Below are positions 23,556 through 32,411 of a stretch of 45,679 nucleotides of DNA, one piece after another. The stretch is from positions 1 to 45,679 of the forward strand of contig NZ_FCOG02000050.1 of NCBI RefSeq assembly GCF_001544975.2. Reading direction: 5' to 3'. The first letter of the stretch is position 1, and each line of letters begins with the position of its first letter. This stretch comes from Caballeronia arationis. Its GTDB lineage: Bacteria > Pseudomonadota > Gammaproteobacteria > Burkholderiales > Burkholderiaceae. Under the pieces are notes generated by a model, which saw only the letters and a program-made list of their open reading frames with translations, did no database searches and had not been told where the DNA came from. The position numbers and the translations under genes were made by a program.

Positions 23556-25172
23556 TCAGCTGACGCTTGTCTCGGCCTGCCGCTTGGCGTAGTTGAACGG
23601 CAGCAGGTCGCGAATGTCAGCGTCCGGGGGCCGCTGCGGTAACTCGGTTAGCACGTGCAGCAGCCAGGCATGCGGTTCGATGCCGCAGGCTCGGCACGTG
23701 AGCATCAGACTGTAGACGATCGCGCTTGCTTTCGCACCGGCTTCCGTATCGCTGAACAGCCACGATTTTCTCGCGGTGGCAAACGGCCTGATGTCGCGCT
23801 CGATGACATTGTTATCCACGGGAGACCGCCCGTCGTCTACGTAGCGGATTAGATACTGCCATTGCCTGCGGCAGTAGCCGACTGCCTCGCCGAACAGACT
23901 CTTGGGCAGAACCTTCGGTGCCAATTCGTCAAGCCATGCCTTGAAGGCGCTCAGCAGCGGCACGCTGTGCTGCTGGCGTAGGCGGTAACGGTAATTGGCC
24001 AGCGTCTCGCCCTCGGGCAAGTTTTGTTTGGCGAGCGCCTCGACCTGGTACAGCGCCTGGAAGAACTCGAGCGCCCTGATGATGCGAGCGCTGGGCTTGT
24101 TTTTCTGTCCTTTCAGCGCATCGGTGAACATTCTCCGCGCGTGGGCAAGGCATCCGAGGTGCGTCGCCGATTTAACCGTCCGCCATGCCGGCCACCCGTC
24201 GGTCATCAACGTGCCCGCGTAGCTTCCAAGGAAGGCCTTCGGATATTCCTGGCCGCGCCCGGGCTGGTACTCGAATAACACGACCGGCTGCTCGCTGTCC
24301 TCGGCGCTTCGATAGACCCACATATACGACGTGTCCTGTGCCTTTCGATCCTTTTCCTTGAGGACCTGGACCGTAGTCTCGTCGCCGTGAATCAGCCACT
24401 GACCCAGCAGAACCGCCTTGAGCGCGTCGTAAATCCGCTTGTAGTGCAGCTCGGCGGGGCGGATGATCCAGTTCGCCAGCGTGCCGCGGCTGATCGTGAT
24501 GTTCGAGCGCGCGAGCACATCCTCCATCCGGTACAGCGGCGTGCCATCGACGTACTTCCCGGCCGTAACAGCGGCGATCATCGATGGACTTGCATGGCTC
24601 CCAGGCAAGGGCTGCGCCGGCATCGGCGCGACCACGATCGGCGTGTGCGTGCCGTGATGCTCGCAGTGACGACACGCGTACTTGAAGCGCGCATGCTGCA
24701 ACACCGACACCTTGACCTCCATGTGCAACTGCTCGCTGACTTCTTCGCCCATCCGGTGCATTGCCTTGCCACAACACGGACAGATCTTCTGATCATCGGG
24801 CAGATCGTACTCGATACGCTCGCGCGGAAGATCCGCAGGCAGCGGCTTGCGGCCACGCTTGCGGGATTCGGGCTTCCCAAGCTCAGGCAACCCGGTGTTC
24901 GGTAGAGTGGGCGCGTCGGCGTCGCCTTCGGCAACCGGATCCGCTTCGGCGACTTCTTCAGCCTCGTTGAACACGCGGTCCTTGCGCTTCTCGCTCTTCG
25001 GCGCGTACTGTCGGGCCAACGCAAGACGATATTGCTCTTCGAGCGCATCGAGGCGCTTGCAGAGGTCGCCGATTTTGGCGTCGCGTTCTGCGAGACCGGT
25101 TTCGAGCTCGTGGATGTAGGCCTTGGCGGCCCGCGGCAATCGCGAGAGTTCAGGGGCTTTCATGCGCTTCAC
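23556..25172 (-). CDS. tnpC: IS66 transposase TnpC
   Basis: A 538-residue IS66 transposase. An N-terminal coiled-coil region (LETGLAERDAKIGDLCKRLD) is followed by a Cys zinc-finger part (CPCCGKAMHRMG, CRHCEHHG) and the DDE core: D in IHGDETTVQVL, D in LMTDGWPAW and E in SPVDNNVIERDIRPF. The C-terminal IS66 motif (AWLLHVLTELPQRPPDADIR) is intact. Length and motifs indicate a functional enzyme. Confidence 0.95.
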   Translation of the reverse strand: MKRMKAPELSRLPRAAKAYIHELETGLAERDAKIGDLCKRLDALEEQYRLALARQYAPKSEKRKDRVFNEAEEVAEADPVAEGDADAPTLPNTGLPELGKPESRKRGRKPLPADLPRERIEYDLPDDQKICPCCGKAMHRMGEEVSEQLHMEVKVSVLQHARFKYACRHCEHHGTHTPIVVAPMPAQPLPGSHASPSMIAAVTAGKYVDGTPLYRMEDVLARSNITISRGTLANWIIRPAELHYKRIYDALKAVLLGQWLIHGDETTVQVLKEKDRKAQDTSYMWVYRSAEDSEQPVVLFEYQPGRGQEYPKAFLGSYAGTLMTDGWPAWRTVKSATHLGCLAHARRMFTDALKGQKNKPSARIIRALEFFQALYQVEALAKQNLPEGETLANYRYRLRQQHSVPLLSAFKAWLDELAPKVLPKSLFGEAVGYCRRQWQYLIRYVDDGRSPVDNNVIERDIRPFATARKSWLFSDTEAGAKASAIVYSLMLTCRACGIEPHAWLLHVLTELPQRPPDADIRDLLPFNYAKRQAETSVS

Positions 25173-25262
25173 AATAGCGAAGCACGGCGTCGCGCAGGTT
25201 TACGGAGATTTGTAACTACCGGGCCGGTCGTTGTTTACCGGCAACATCGGTGATACTGGAAT

Positions 25263-25616
25263 TCAGCTTGCGTGGCAGTACTGCCTCGCAGGATGACGGC
25301 GCACCGCGTCGACATCGACACCGTCTAGCAGCAGGTGAAGCTGTTCGGTGCTGAGTTCAATCACGGCCTGCTGGCGGCGGGGCCATACAAAATGGTCCGC
25401 CTCGAGTCGCTTCATGAGGAGCCAGAATCCAGCCCGGTCATAGAGCACAAGCTTCACGCGATCGCGCTTCCGATTGTGAAACGCAAAGACGGCTCGCGCG
25501 AACGGGTCAAGATGCATTGATTGCTCGACCAGCGTCACCAGTGTGTTCAGTCCGCAGCGGAAGTCGATCGGTTCGCGATGTAGGTAGATCCGCAGACCAT
25601 CGTCAAAGCGGAACAT
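25263..25616 (-). CDS. tnpB: IS66 accessory protein TnpB
   Basis: A 117-residue IS66 Orf2 protein, recognised by YLHREPIDFRCGLNTLVTLV, FAFHNRKRDRVKLVLYDRAG and FWLLMKRLEADHFVWP. It is required with TnpA for IS66-type transposition; its exact activity is unknown. Start set at 25616, where the ATG overlaps the tnpA stop (TGATG); an upstream in-frame start at 25676 would overlap tnpA more. Confidence 0.93.
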   Translation of the reverse strand: MFRFDDGLRIYLHREPIDFRCGLNTLVTLVEQSMHLDPFARAVFAFHNRKRDRVKLVLYDRAGFWLLMKRLEADHFVWPRRQQAVIELSTEQLHLLLDGVDVDAVRRHPARQYCHAS

Positions 25617-26089
25617 CAACCCGCTCCCAACGCGACGATCACCGCCTTGACGAGTGGCGCGTCCTGCACTGAGCATTCGAGATCAATCGCGACGCCGTTG
25701 GGCAACCTTACCGACAGGCGCGCTTGCGACGGCGCCGGCGTCGGCGCTGGGGGAGAATCGCGACGTACCGTCAAAGACTCCGCCGTCTCCGCCGACTTCA
25801 ACGTCGCGCCTCCAATCGTCACCACGGGAACAAACGCCGAAGGTTCAGATTCGATCGTCCTCGGCACCCTAGCAACTGCGCTCGCCCTCCGGTACATCTC
25901 GACCCACTTGCGCAGTTGGTTGGCGTTCACTCCAGCCTTCAGCGCCAAACCCGCAAGCGACGCTCCAGGGCGCAGGCATGCCTCGACCAAGCGGCGCTTC
26001 CCATCAGGATCAAATGATCGTTTGCCCTTGGGAGACAGGTGCGTCACCTTCAGCGGCAGGAAATCGAGGTCAATCGTGTCAGGTGTCAT
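25616..26089 (-). CDS. tnpA: IS66 accessory protein TnpA
   Basis: A 157-residue IS66 Orf1 protein with a helix-turn-helix (RLVEACLRPGASLAGLALKA, then GVNANQLRKWVEMYRR), which binds the element's ends. The C-terminal half is a variable linker ending in the conserved RLPNGVAIDLEC segment. Start at 26089 is chosen over 26125 because MTPD begins the usual protein. The stop overlaps tnpB. Confidence 0.88.
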   Translation of the reverse strand: MTPDTIDLDFLPLKVTHLSPKGKRSFDPDGKRRLVEACLRPGASLAGLALKAGVNANQLRKWVEMYRRASAVARVPRTIESEPSAFVPVVTIGGATLKSAETAESLTVRRDSPPAPTPAPSQARLSVRLPNGVAIDLECSVQDAPLVKAVIVALGAG

Positions 26090-26199
26090 CGTGGTTGCGT
26101 CCGCAAGTGTAGGTTGCGGACGCAAGCGTGACGTCCTTTACTTCATCGCGCTACGTGCGGAGAAATTCGCGCTTACGAAACATGTAGGGCGCAGGCGCG

Positions 26200-26848
26200 T
26201 TATCGCGCGGCGAATGCCTGACTCATCTGCCGGGCCCGCTTGACGTCGTCGCTTTGCAAATAGATCGAGGTCGTCGCGATCGACGCGTGCCGCAGATTGT
26301 CAGTTCCGCGCCGCGAGCGAGCGCGTGTGTCGCATGCGTGTGTCGCATCCAATGCGGGCTCGCGCGTCGCAGCTTCTCACGGAGCGCCGGATGATCGGCG
26401 GCAATCACATCGGCCGCATGTCGGAAGAAGCGCCGCATCACGGTCCACAGGCGAGCACCGGTGATACCGTTGCGGTGCTCTTCGTCAAGGCTTGCGACAA
26501 GCGGTGTCTTCGGATGCCATTGCGCCGGTGTGACCCGGCAAACGCCGCGCGACGAGATACCGGTCGAGCGCCGTGCGCGCAAGCGGTGGGACCGCCACTT
26601 TGCCCGGCCGGCCGCCCTTGCCGACCAAATGCAGCCAGCGGTCGCCGCGCTCGTCGAGGCGAACGTCTCCGAGCATCGCCCCGACGAGTTCGCTGGTGCG
26701 CAGGCCAGTCGCGTAGGCAAAGTCAAGCAGGAAGCGCAGGCGCTGCGCCGCCGGCTCGGACCAGCCGTATGACCACTCGAGGCCGTCTGCGAGCGTGCCG
26801 TAGAACGCATTAAAGATGTCAACGTTACGACGATAAACATGTCAATTC
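26200..26848 (-). pseudogene. Tyrosine recombinase/integrase, C-terminal remnant with frameshifts
   Basis: Read on the minus strand. The first frame gives GLEWSYGWSEPAAQRLRFLL, TGLRTSELVGAMLGDVRLDE and GKGGRPGKVAVPPL, with the first catalytic Arg. A second frame gives SPHWMRHTHATHALARGAEL, the HxxR box. A third frame gives LRHASIATTSIYLQSDDV, with the nucleophilic Tyr, and continues to a stop at 26200. Two frameshifts, plus the loss of the N-terminal half beyond 26848, make it inactive. XerC-like phage or plasmid integrases are the closest type. It abuts the IS66 element. Confidence 0.78.
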
Positions 26849-27639
26849 GACGATCTCCACTCGTGGATCACAGTCGCTGCTTGCTGGGCATTGGTTTGAC
26901 GGATGCGCAATAATGTTGTCACTTCGCCCTCGGGCGAAGGAACGCGCCTCGCCCCGATTTCAGGAGTTGAACTCACCTGCGCTGCGGGAGCCGCTGGCCG
27001 GCGAAAGTAGAACGATCATCTCTGTCCCGTCAATTTGAACCGAGCGGATAGCCGTACATCGCGTGAGCACGAATGCTCGTCACCAAGGTCGCCGAGTCCC
27101 TGTAGCCATTGAAACATCCGCCGCCGGGCCGATAAAATGGGATGAACGCCGGCGCGCCTCGACCTATGGGTCGCTCCCGTATCGCCGACGTCGTTTGGTC
27201 CGTCAGCGGTATCGTTTGTCCTTGCGATGAGCACGGTCCCCATGCCCCGGCATGTTCGCTGTCGGCGCGAGCGTAATGTTTGTGAGTAGCGGTCATAGAC
27301 TTTTTCCTAGTCGCGAAGAAGGAGGGCCGAGCCGTCCGGACGTCGATTCACAGTTTGTTTCCTCACGCTGCCCGGTACACAGCCCGCATAGCGACATGAC
27401 TCACCCCGGAGCAAAGAACAGACCGCAGTCGAGTGGCCTCCCGCTAACGAGCGATCGCTGAAATTGATACCGCGTTTAATGAACTGTGCAAACACCTTGT
27501 CAGCCGCAAGGTTACAACGTAGCGCCAGGCACCGGTTCTCCTACTTCACTTCTGTAACCGCGCTGCCGGTCTGCCACACACGTGTGGTCAGCACCTGAAT
27601 CTTGAGCCCGAAGAAAGTGCACGTTCCCGCAGGACTGCC
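26849..27639. other. Gene-poor stretch between integrase remnant and cadR
   Basis: No gene is supported. A perfect 8-bp hairpin (CTTCGCCC, TC, GGGCGAAG) lies at 26923-26940 without a T-run. An 88-codon minus-strand frame at 27030-27296 is open but has no recognisable domain or good ribosome site, so I do not call it. The stretch is probably debris left by the mobile elements. Confidence 0.45.
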
Positions 27640-28071
27640 TTAACCGACATGCGTGGGTCTAGGTCGTTGGGTACCCGTTTCCATCGTGACGAGGCCCTGC
27701 ATGATTCCGCAGTCCTCGACGAGCCGCTCGCCCGGGCATCGTTTTCGCAGTGCGGTGAGCTGACTCTTCAATTGCAGCAGTTCCTTGATGCGTGCGTCGA
27801 CGTGTCCAATGTGTTCGTCGACCAGCGAGTTGACCGCCCCACATCCGGCAGCGGGACCGTCGGCCGCGCGAAGCAATGTGCGTATCTCGTCATGCGTCAT
27901 GTCCAACGCGCGGCAATTGCGGATGAACCGCAACCGATCGATGTGACCTTCGTGGTAGCTGCGGTAGTTCGCGCCGGTACGATCCGCCTCCGGGAGTAGT
28001 CCTTCCTTCTCATAAAAACGGACCGTGTCCGTCGTGCAGCCGGCCTTTTTCGCCAGTTCACCGATTTTCAT
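27640..28071 (-). CDS. cadR: Cd(II)/Pb(II)-responsive MerR-family regulator
   Basis: A 143-residue MerR-family activator: winged-helix N-terminus (MKIGELAKKAGCTTDTVRFY), a long dimerisation helix, and a metal loop containing CPGERLVEDCG plus the upstream Cys in AAGCGAVNSLVDEHIGHV. These Cys positions fit the CadR/PbrR branch. It is divergent from cadA and binds the operator at 28092-28122 between them. Start at 28071 gives the family N-terminus; an adjacent ATG at 28074 adds one Met. An AGAGGA ribosome site serves either. Confidence 0.9.
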   Translation of the reverse strand: MKIGELAKKAGCTTDTVRFYEKEGLLPEADRTGANYRSYHEGHIDRLRFIRNCRALDMTHDEIRTLLRAADGPAAGCGAVNSLVDEHIGHVDARIKELLQLKSQLTALRKRCPGERLVEDCGIMQGLVTMETGTQRPRPTHVG

Positions 28072-28091
28072 CATCCATTTCCTCTGAAAGC

Positions 28092-28122
28092 TTGACCTTG
28101 GAGTGGCTCCAAGGTGTTTACT
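28092..28122 (+). promoter_or_regulatory. CadR-controlled cadA promoter
   Basis: TTGACC (28092-28097), a 19-base spacer, TTTACT (28117-28122). The spacer holds a perfect dyad, ACCTTGGAG-TGG-CTCCAAGGT. This is the classic MerR-type layout and matches CadR/PbrR operators. It lies in the cadR-cadA divergent gap and reads towards cadA. Confidence 0.88.
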
Positions 28123-28150
28123 ACACCACAAACCACGCAAGGGATCCAGC

Positions 28151-30541
28151 ATGCCCGCAGCCCCCGTATCACCTTCCAGAAAGAAAAGCGGGCCGGAACA
28201 CGCCTGTAATCACGATCACTCCGCCCACCGGTATGACCTCGCCAGCGATATCGCGGCTCATAACCACGGTCACTCGTGCGCTCGCCAGCATGACCACGAC
28301 CACGCACATAGCGATGGCCATGACCATGCGCACACGCAGGCACACGCTCATGACCACGATCATGCGCATGGCGACAGTTGCTACAGCGCACCTGCTGCCT
28401 CGGCCCTGAGCGTGCTGACGCCCCCCACAGTAGTCGGCGACGGCGTCCGCACGCCGATCCGCATCCTGCAGATGGACTGCCCCACTGAAGAAGCGCTGAT
28501 CCGCAAGAAACTCGGTGCAATGACGTCGGTCAGGAGCATGGAATTCAATCTGATGCAGCGGGTGCTGACGGTCGTCCATGAGCCAAACGCGCTGGATGCG
28601 GTGCTTGATGCGGTCCGCTCGCTGGGATTTTCGCCGGAAATTCCTGAGACTGGCGGCCGGCTTGACGCAGCCCCCGAGGTACCGAACAAGCCGTGGTGGC
28701 CGCTGGCACTTGCGGGCGCGGCGGCGATCGCGTCCGAAGCTGCCAGCTGGCTCGGACAGCCGGTGTGGCTGACGGCCGCACTGGCCATTCTTGCTGTCGT
28801 GGCGTGCGGTCTGACGACCTACCGAAAAGGATGGGTCGCGATCCGCAACGGCAATCTGAACATCAACGCACTGATGAGCATCGCGGTCACCGGAGCGCTG
28901 GTACTGGGCCAATGGCCAGAAGCGGCAATGGTGATGGTCCTGTTCACGATTGCGGAATTGATCGAAGCGAAATCGCTGGACCGCGCGCGTAACGCGATCC
29001 AGGGTCTGATGCGGCTCTCGCCGGAGAAAGCCACCGTCAGGCAGCCGGACGGTTCGTGGGCTGAGGTCGAAGCGAATTCCGTCGTGCCCGGTGCAGTCGT
29101 GCGCGTAAAGCCAGGCGAGCGGATCGGCCTCGACGGTGACATCGTGGGGGGTCGCTCAAGCATCAACCAGGCACCGATCACCGGCGAAAGCATGCCGATC
29201 GAGAAAGCCGAAGGCGATCCGGTATTCGCAGGCACCATCAACGAATCGGGTTCGTTCGAATACCGCGTGACTGCTGCGGCAAGCAACACGACGCTGGCGC
29301 GGATCATTCACGCGGTGGAGGAAGCCCAGGGCGCCAAGGCGCCCACGCAGCGCTTTGTCGACCAGTTTGCACGGGTCTACACGCCGATTGTCTTCGCGAT
29401 CGCGCTGGCAGTCGCGGTAGTCCCGCCGCTTATCGCCGGCGGCGGTTGGCATGACTGGATCTACAAAGCACTCGTGCTGCTCGTGATCGCCTGTCCGTGT
29501 GCGCTGGTGATTTCGACACCCGTCTCGATCGTCAGCGGGCTCGCTGCGGCTGCGCGTCGCGGCATCCTGATCAAAGGCGGTACCTACCTCGAACAGGGGC
29601 GCAAGCTCGCGTGGCTCGCGTTGGACAAAACCGGAACCATCACCCATGGCAAGCCGGTTCAAACTGAGTTCGAGATACGGGTAACGGACGTCGATATTGC
29701 TCACGTTCGCTCGCTCGCTGCGAGTCTCGCAGGCCGTTCCGGCCACCCTGTGTCGCTGGCCCTCGCCCGCGCCGCGGAAACCAGCAACGTGACACACTAC
29801 CCGGTCGAAGAATTTGAGGCAATTCCCGGGCGAGGTGTTCGCGGCGTTGTCGACGGGAAGAGCTACTCGCTCGGCAATCACCGTCTGGTCGAGGAACTCG
29901 GCCGCTGCTCGCCGGAACTGGAAGAACGACTGGACGCCCTCGAACGAGAAGGCAAGACGGTTGTGATGCTGATAGACGAGAGCCGGGTGCTTGCGCTCTT
30001 CGCCGTGGCGGATACGGTCAAGGACAGCAGCCGCGAGGCGATTTCCGAGCTTCACAAGCTCGGCGTGCGTACTGCGATGCTGACCGGCGACAATCCTCAT
30101 ACCGCCCAAGCAATCGCGAAGCAGGTCGGCATCGACCGGGCTGAGGGCAACCAGTTGCCGGAGGACAAGCTGCGCGTAATAGAGCGTCTGTCGGGCGGCC
30201 CAGCCGTGGTCGGCATGGTCGGCGATGGCATTAACGACGCGCCGGCGCTGGCGCGAGCCGATATCGGCTTCGCAATGGGAGCAATGGGAACCGACACCGC
30301 AATCGAGACGGCTGACGTCGCGCTGATGGATGACGACCTGAGAAAAATCCCTGCCTTTATCCGGCTGTCGAAAGCGACGCATTCGATTCTTGTGCAGAAC
30401 ATCACATTGGCGCTTGGAATCAAGGTCGTGTTCCTGACACTGACGCTTGCGGGCCTCGGGACCATGTGGATGGCCGTGTTTGCTGATGTCGGCGCTAGCC
30501 TGCTGGTTGTCGGCAATGGCCTTCGTCTGCTGCGCAAGTGA
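28151..30541 (+). CDS. cadA: Zn/Cd/Pb-exporting P1B-type ATPase CadA
   Basis: A 796-residue metal pump. The first 80 residues form a His-rich tail (HDHDHAHSDGHDHAHTQAHA). A heavy-metal-associated domain follows, in which the usual GMDCxxC is reduced to QMDCPTEE. Then come the transmembrane CPC motif (C448-P449-C450, IACPCALVIS), the phosphorylation motif DKTGT (D492) and MVGDGINDAPAL. This is the Zn/Cd/Pb class (P1B-2), which exports divalent metals from cytosol to periplasm, where CzcCBA can take over. Start at 28151 (AGGGA ribosome site) is chosen; the frame is open to 28103 but that overlaps the promoter. Confidence 0.95.
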   Translation: MPAAPVSPSRKKSGPEHACNHDHSAHRYDLASDIAAHNHGHSCARQHDHDHAHSDGHDHAHTQAHAHDHDHAHGDSCYSAPAASALSVLTPPTVVGDGVRTPIRILQMDCPTEEALIRKKLGAMTSVRSMEFNLMQRVLTVVHEPNALDAVLDAVRSLGFSPEIPETGGRLDAAPEVPNKPWWPLALAGAAAIASEAASWLGQPVWLTAALAILAVVACGLTTYRKGWVAIRNGNLNINALMSIAVTGALVLGQWPEAAMVMVLFTIAELIEAKSLDRARNAIQGLMRLSPEKATVRQPDGSWAEVEANSVVPGAVVRVKPGERIGLDGDIVGGRSSINQAPITGESMPIEKAEGDPVFAGTINESGSFEYRVTAAASNTTLARIIHAVEEAQGAKAPTQRFVDQFARVYTPIVFAIALAVAVVPPLIAGGGWHDWIYKALVLLVIACPCALVISTPVSIVSGLAAAARRGILIKGGTYLEQGRKLAWLALDKTGTITHGKPVQTEFEIRVTDVDIAHVRSLAASLAGRSGHPVSLALARAAETSNVTHYPVEEFEAIPGRGVRGVVDGKSYSLGNHRLVEELGRCSPELEERLDALEREGKTVVMLIDESRVLALFAVADTVKDSSREAISELHKLGVRTAMLTGDNPHTAQAIAKQVGIDRAEGNQLPEDKLRVIERLSGGPAVVGMVGDGINDAPALARADIGFAMGAMGTDTAIETADVALMDDDLRKIPAFIRLSKATHSILVQNITLALGIKVVFLTLTLAGLGTMWMAVFADVGASLLVVGNGLRLLRK

Positions 30542-30586
30542 CCAGGCTGCCACCGTCAAGAATGGATTGACTCACTGGAGGTTGCG

Positions 30587-30943
30587 ATGGGATGGTTAGA
30601 AAGAATGCTCGGCGGCCATCATGGCGGCCGCGATAGCCACGATGGTGGACAAGGGCGCTCGCACAGAGGCGGACACGGCTATCGCGGAGAACACGGACTT
30701 GGTGGAGAGCAAGAGCACGGCTATGGACGCCGCGATGACCAGACGTGGGGACGGACACCGGAGCCAACCCAGCCTGCACAGAGCGCAGTTATCTGCCCGC
30801 AGTGCAGGACGGCGAGCGCGCAGGGCGCGCGCTTTTGCGGTCAATGCGCCGCGTCGCTCGTCCCTGCAGCGTGCGGGAAATGCAACAGCGCGCTCGCGAC
30901 CGGCGCGAAATTCTGCAGCCAGTGCGGCACCCCGGCGACCTGA
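30587..30943 (+). CDS. His/Gly-rich protein with double zinc ribbon
   Basis: A 118-residue cytosolic protein in two parts. Residues 1-55 are very rich in Gly, His, Arg and Asp (GGHHGGRDSHDGG, RGGHGYRGEHG). Residues 69-116 hold four CxxC knuckles (CPQC, CGQC, CGKC, CSQC), a double zinc ribbon. A GGAGG ribosome site precedes ATG 30587. The stop overlaps the next start (TGATG), coupling it to the ZIP-like permease. A zinc-binding adaptor or buffer is likely from composition; the precise role is unknown. Confidence 0.72.
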   Translation: MGWLERMLGGHHGGRDSHDGGQGRSHRGGHGYRGEHGLGGEQEHGYGRRDDQTWGRTPEPTQPAQSAVICPQCRTASAQGARFCGQCAASLVPAACGKCNSALATGAKFCSQCGTPAT

Positions 30944-31668
30944 TGACGCCCTCCGTCAAGCTGGCGCTTCTCACGCTTCCCCCGCTGATCGCAGCGGGCG
31001 CCGGGGCTTTCGTCGCGTCGGTGAAAACGCCGGGAGCTCGCACAACGAGCATCATCCAGCATTTCACCGGCGGCATTGTATTCGCGGCGGCAGCTCTCGA
31101 GTTGCTGCCACAGGACAGAACGCACTCCACAACGCCGGTTGTCATTGGATTCGTGCTCGGCCTGCTGCTGATGCTGGGCATACGGCAGGTGTGCAACCGT
31201 CTGGAAAAGCGATTTGAGGCTTCCAGCTTGCCGACCGGTCTGATCATCGTGACGGCCATCGACCTCATCGTCGATGGCCTTGTTCTCGGCATCGCATTTT
31301 CCGTCGGCGAAGAGACGGGCCTCATCCTGACGATAGCACTCACACTTGAGGTACTGTTCCTCGCGCTGTCCGTGAGTACTGCGCTCGGTGCTGCGCGCGT
31401 GCGCAGGCTGTGGACTCTGGGCGTTCCAGTGTTGCTGGCGGCACTGCTCAGCGTATCCGCAGTCGGCGGTCATGCGCTGTTCGCCGGCCTGCCGGCGAAC
31501 TTCTATGCGGTGCTGCTAGGTCTTGGAACTGTCGCACTCATTTACCTCGTCACAGAGGAACTGCTGGTCGAGGCGCACGAAGTGCCGGAGACCTCCGTCG
31601 CCACCGCCGCATTCTTCGTCGGCTTCATCGTCTTTTTCATCATCGAGGCCTCGGTCAAGACGGGTTGA
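30943..31668 (+). CDS. ZIP-like metal permease, atypical
   Basis: A 241-residue membrane protein with about eight hydrophobic segments, related to ZIP/ZupT transporters. The segment HFTGGIVFAAAALELLP and the later AIDLIVDGLVLGIAF align with ZIP membrane motifs, but the HNxxEG metal site of TM4 is replaced by DLIVDG, so metal selectivity or direction may differ. No signal peptide. Start at 30943 is fixed by the TGATG overlap with the zinc-ribbon gene. The pair follows cadA, placing it in zinc/cadmium homeostasis. Confidence 0.72.
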   Translation: MTPSVKLALLTLPPLIAAGAGAFVASVKTPGARTTSIIQHFTGGIVFAAAALELLPQDRTHSTTPVVIGFVLGLLLMLGIRQVCNRLEKRFEASSLPTGLIIVTAIDLIVDGLVLGIAFSVGEETGLILTIALTLEVLFLALSVSTALGAARVRRLWTLGVPVLLAALLSVSAVGGHALFAGLPANFYAVLLGLGTVALIYLVTEELLVEAHEVPETSVATAAFFVGFIVFFIIEASVKTG

Positions 31669-31680
31669 GCGTTTTCCGTT

Positions 31681-31699
31681 TATGACTTGTTTGTCATTT
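31681..31699. promoter_or_regulatory. CusR/CopR-type operator
   Basis: ATGAC (31682-31686), TTGTTT, GTCAT (31693-31697). The half-sites and six-base spacing are identical to those of the copR and 10234 operators. It lies about 80 bases before the DUF4148 start at 31779. Confidence 0.6.
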
Positions 31700-31778
31700 T
31701 GCAATCATCTGGGCGCACCGGCGCCTCTCCACACTGGTGCTATTCCTCGCTTAGGCGAACCCAGTTAAGGAGAAGATG

Positions 31779-32048
31779 ATGAAGTGGCCGGCATACGTAA
31801 TGGCTGTAACGACCCTCGCCGCAAGCGGCGCAGTTGCGGCGCAGGGAATGCCCGAGAGTCAGAGCAAGACCCGGGAACAGGTGCGCGAGGAAATAGCCGA
31901 GGCGCGCCGTGATGGATTGCTACCGTACAAGCGTCATGACTATCCCCCGAGCGCCGCGACCATCAAAAGGAACAAGGAACTCTACGCAATCGCCCACCCG
32001 GGCGATGCTGCGGTGAAAGAAGCTTCCGCGTCCGCAGACGCGAAGTGA
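31779..32048 (+). CDS. DUF4148 family secreted protein (second of three)
   Basis: An 89-residue protein with a signal peptide (ending AVAAQ) and the DUF4148 pattern KTREQVREEIAEARRDGLLP, then YPPSAATIKRNKELYAIAHP. It is closer to the 40717 copy than to the 10591 one. Start at 31779 gives six-base spacing to AAGGAG; ATG 31776 immediately before is an alternative. A CusR-type operator lies upstream, and czcCBA follows after 363 bases. Function unknown; metal induction is inferred from the operator. Confidence 0.75.
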   Translation: MKWPAYVMAVTTLAASGAVAAQGMPESQSKTREQVREEIAEARRDGLLPYKRHDYPPSAATIKRNKELYAIAHPGDAAVKEASASADAK

Positions 32049-32411
32049 CGTCCTTGAGTCTTGCGCCTGGCACTACACCGCGTTGTGAACACTGATTTGC
32101 CAACGCTCCACTGAGGCACTCGGTATTCACCCCCAATCAGTCCACGAGTCCGTCGCCCCGACCGTCGGGGCGTGTAGAACTTCGGAACTTCGCCGTGCGT
32201 TTGCCTTGCGCCGCACGGCCTCAACATCGCCCTCATCCTCCTGATCGCAAGTTCAAACCCCAAGGTCGCCGCCAACACGGAGCACATCCGGACCGGTCAC
32301 GTGCGCTGGTCAGCTCGTTGACGAAGATGACCGAAAAATCATCTTCGCATCATGTTTGCACCGCAGCAGAACCGTAGCATCGCCCCTACCCCTTCACGAC
32401 TTCGCCCTTCC
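32049..32411. other. Intergenic region before czcC
   Basis: No gene. It holds a perfect hairpin, CGCCCCGA (32154-32161) with TCGGGGCG (32165-32172), without a T-run, which may separate the DUF4148 transcript from czc. It also holds the CusR-type operator at 32323-32346. Confidence 0.5.
32323..32346. promoter_or_regulatory. CusR/CopR-type operator before czcCBA
   Basis: GAAGATGA and TCATCTTC form perfect 8-bp arms around eight bases. The core is ATGAC-CGAAAA-ATCAT, one base off the ATGAC-N6-GTCAT consensus. It is 66 bases before the chosen czcC start and is the likely binding site for the regulator at 38530 or for CopR. Confidence 0.65.

Larger units (their letters stand above)
23524..26155 (-). 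mobile_element. IS66-family insertion sequence
   Basis: Three genes in the IS66 order (tnpA, tnpB, tnpC, all on the minus strand) span about 2.6 kb, the normal size. The ends are estimates: a shared 8-mer CGCGATGA occurs near both edges in inverted orientation (23529-23536, and TCATCGCG at 26143-26150). I could not find a clean 8-bp target duplication. The element separates the PII/MerR region from the integrase remnant. Confidence 0.75.

Noticed and set aside
27030..27296. 88-codon minus-strand frame between integrase remnant and cadR
   Set aside because: Less biased composition than a shadow, but no family, no ribosome site and a setting full of debris; left as an uncalled open frame.
28260..28380. 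Possible short tandem repeat or CRISPR-like array
   Set aside because: The repeated CATGACCACGA-like units encode the His/Asp-rich N-terminal tail of CadA; they are coding repeats of irregular length.
29156..30559. A 467-codon minus-strand frame opposite cadA
   Set aside because: Shadow of the P-type ATPase; no ribosome site, signal or domain.
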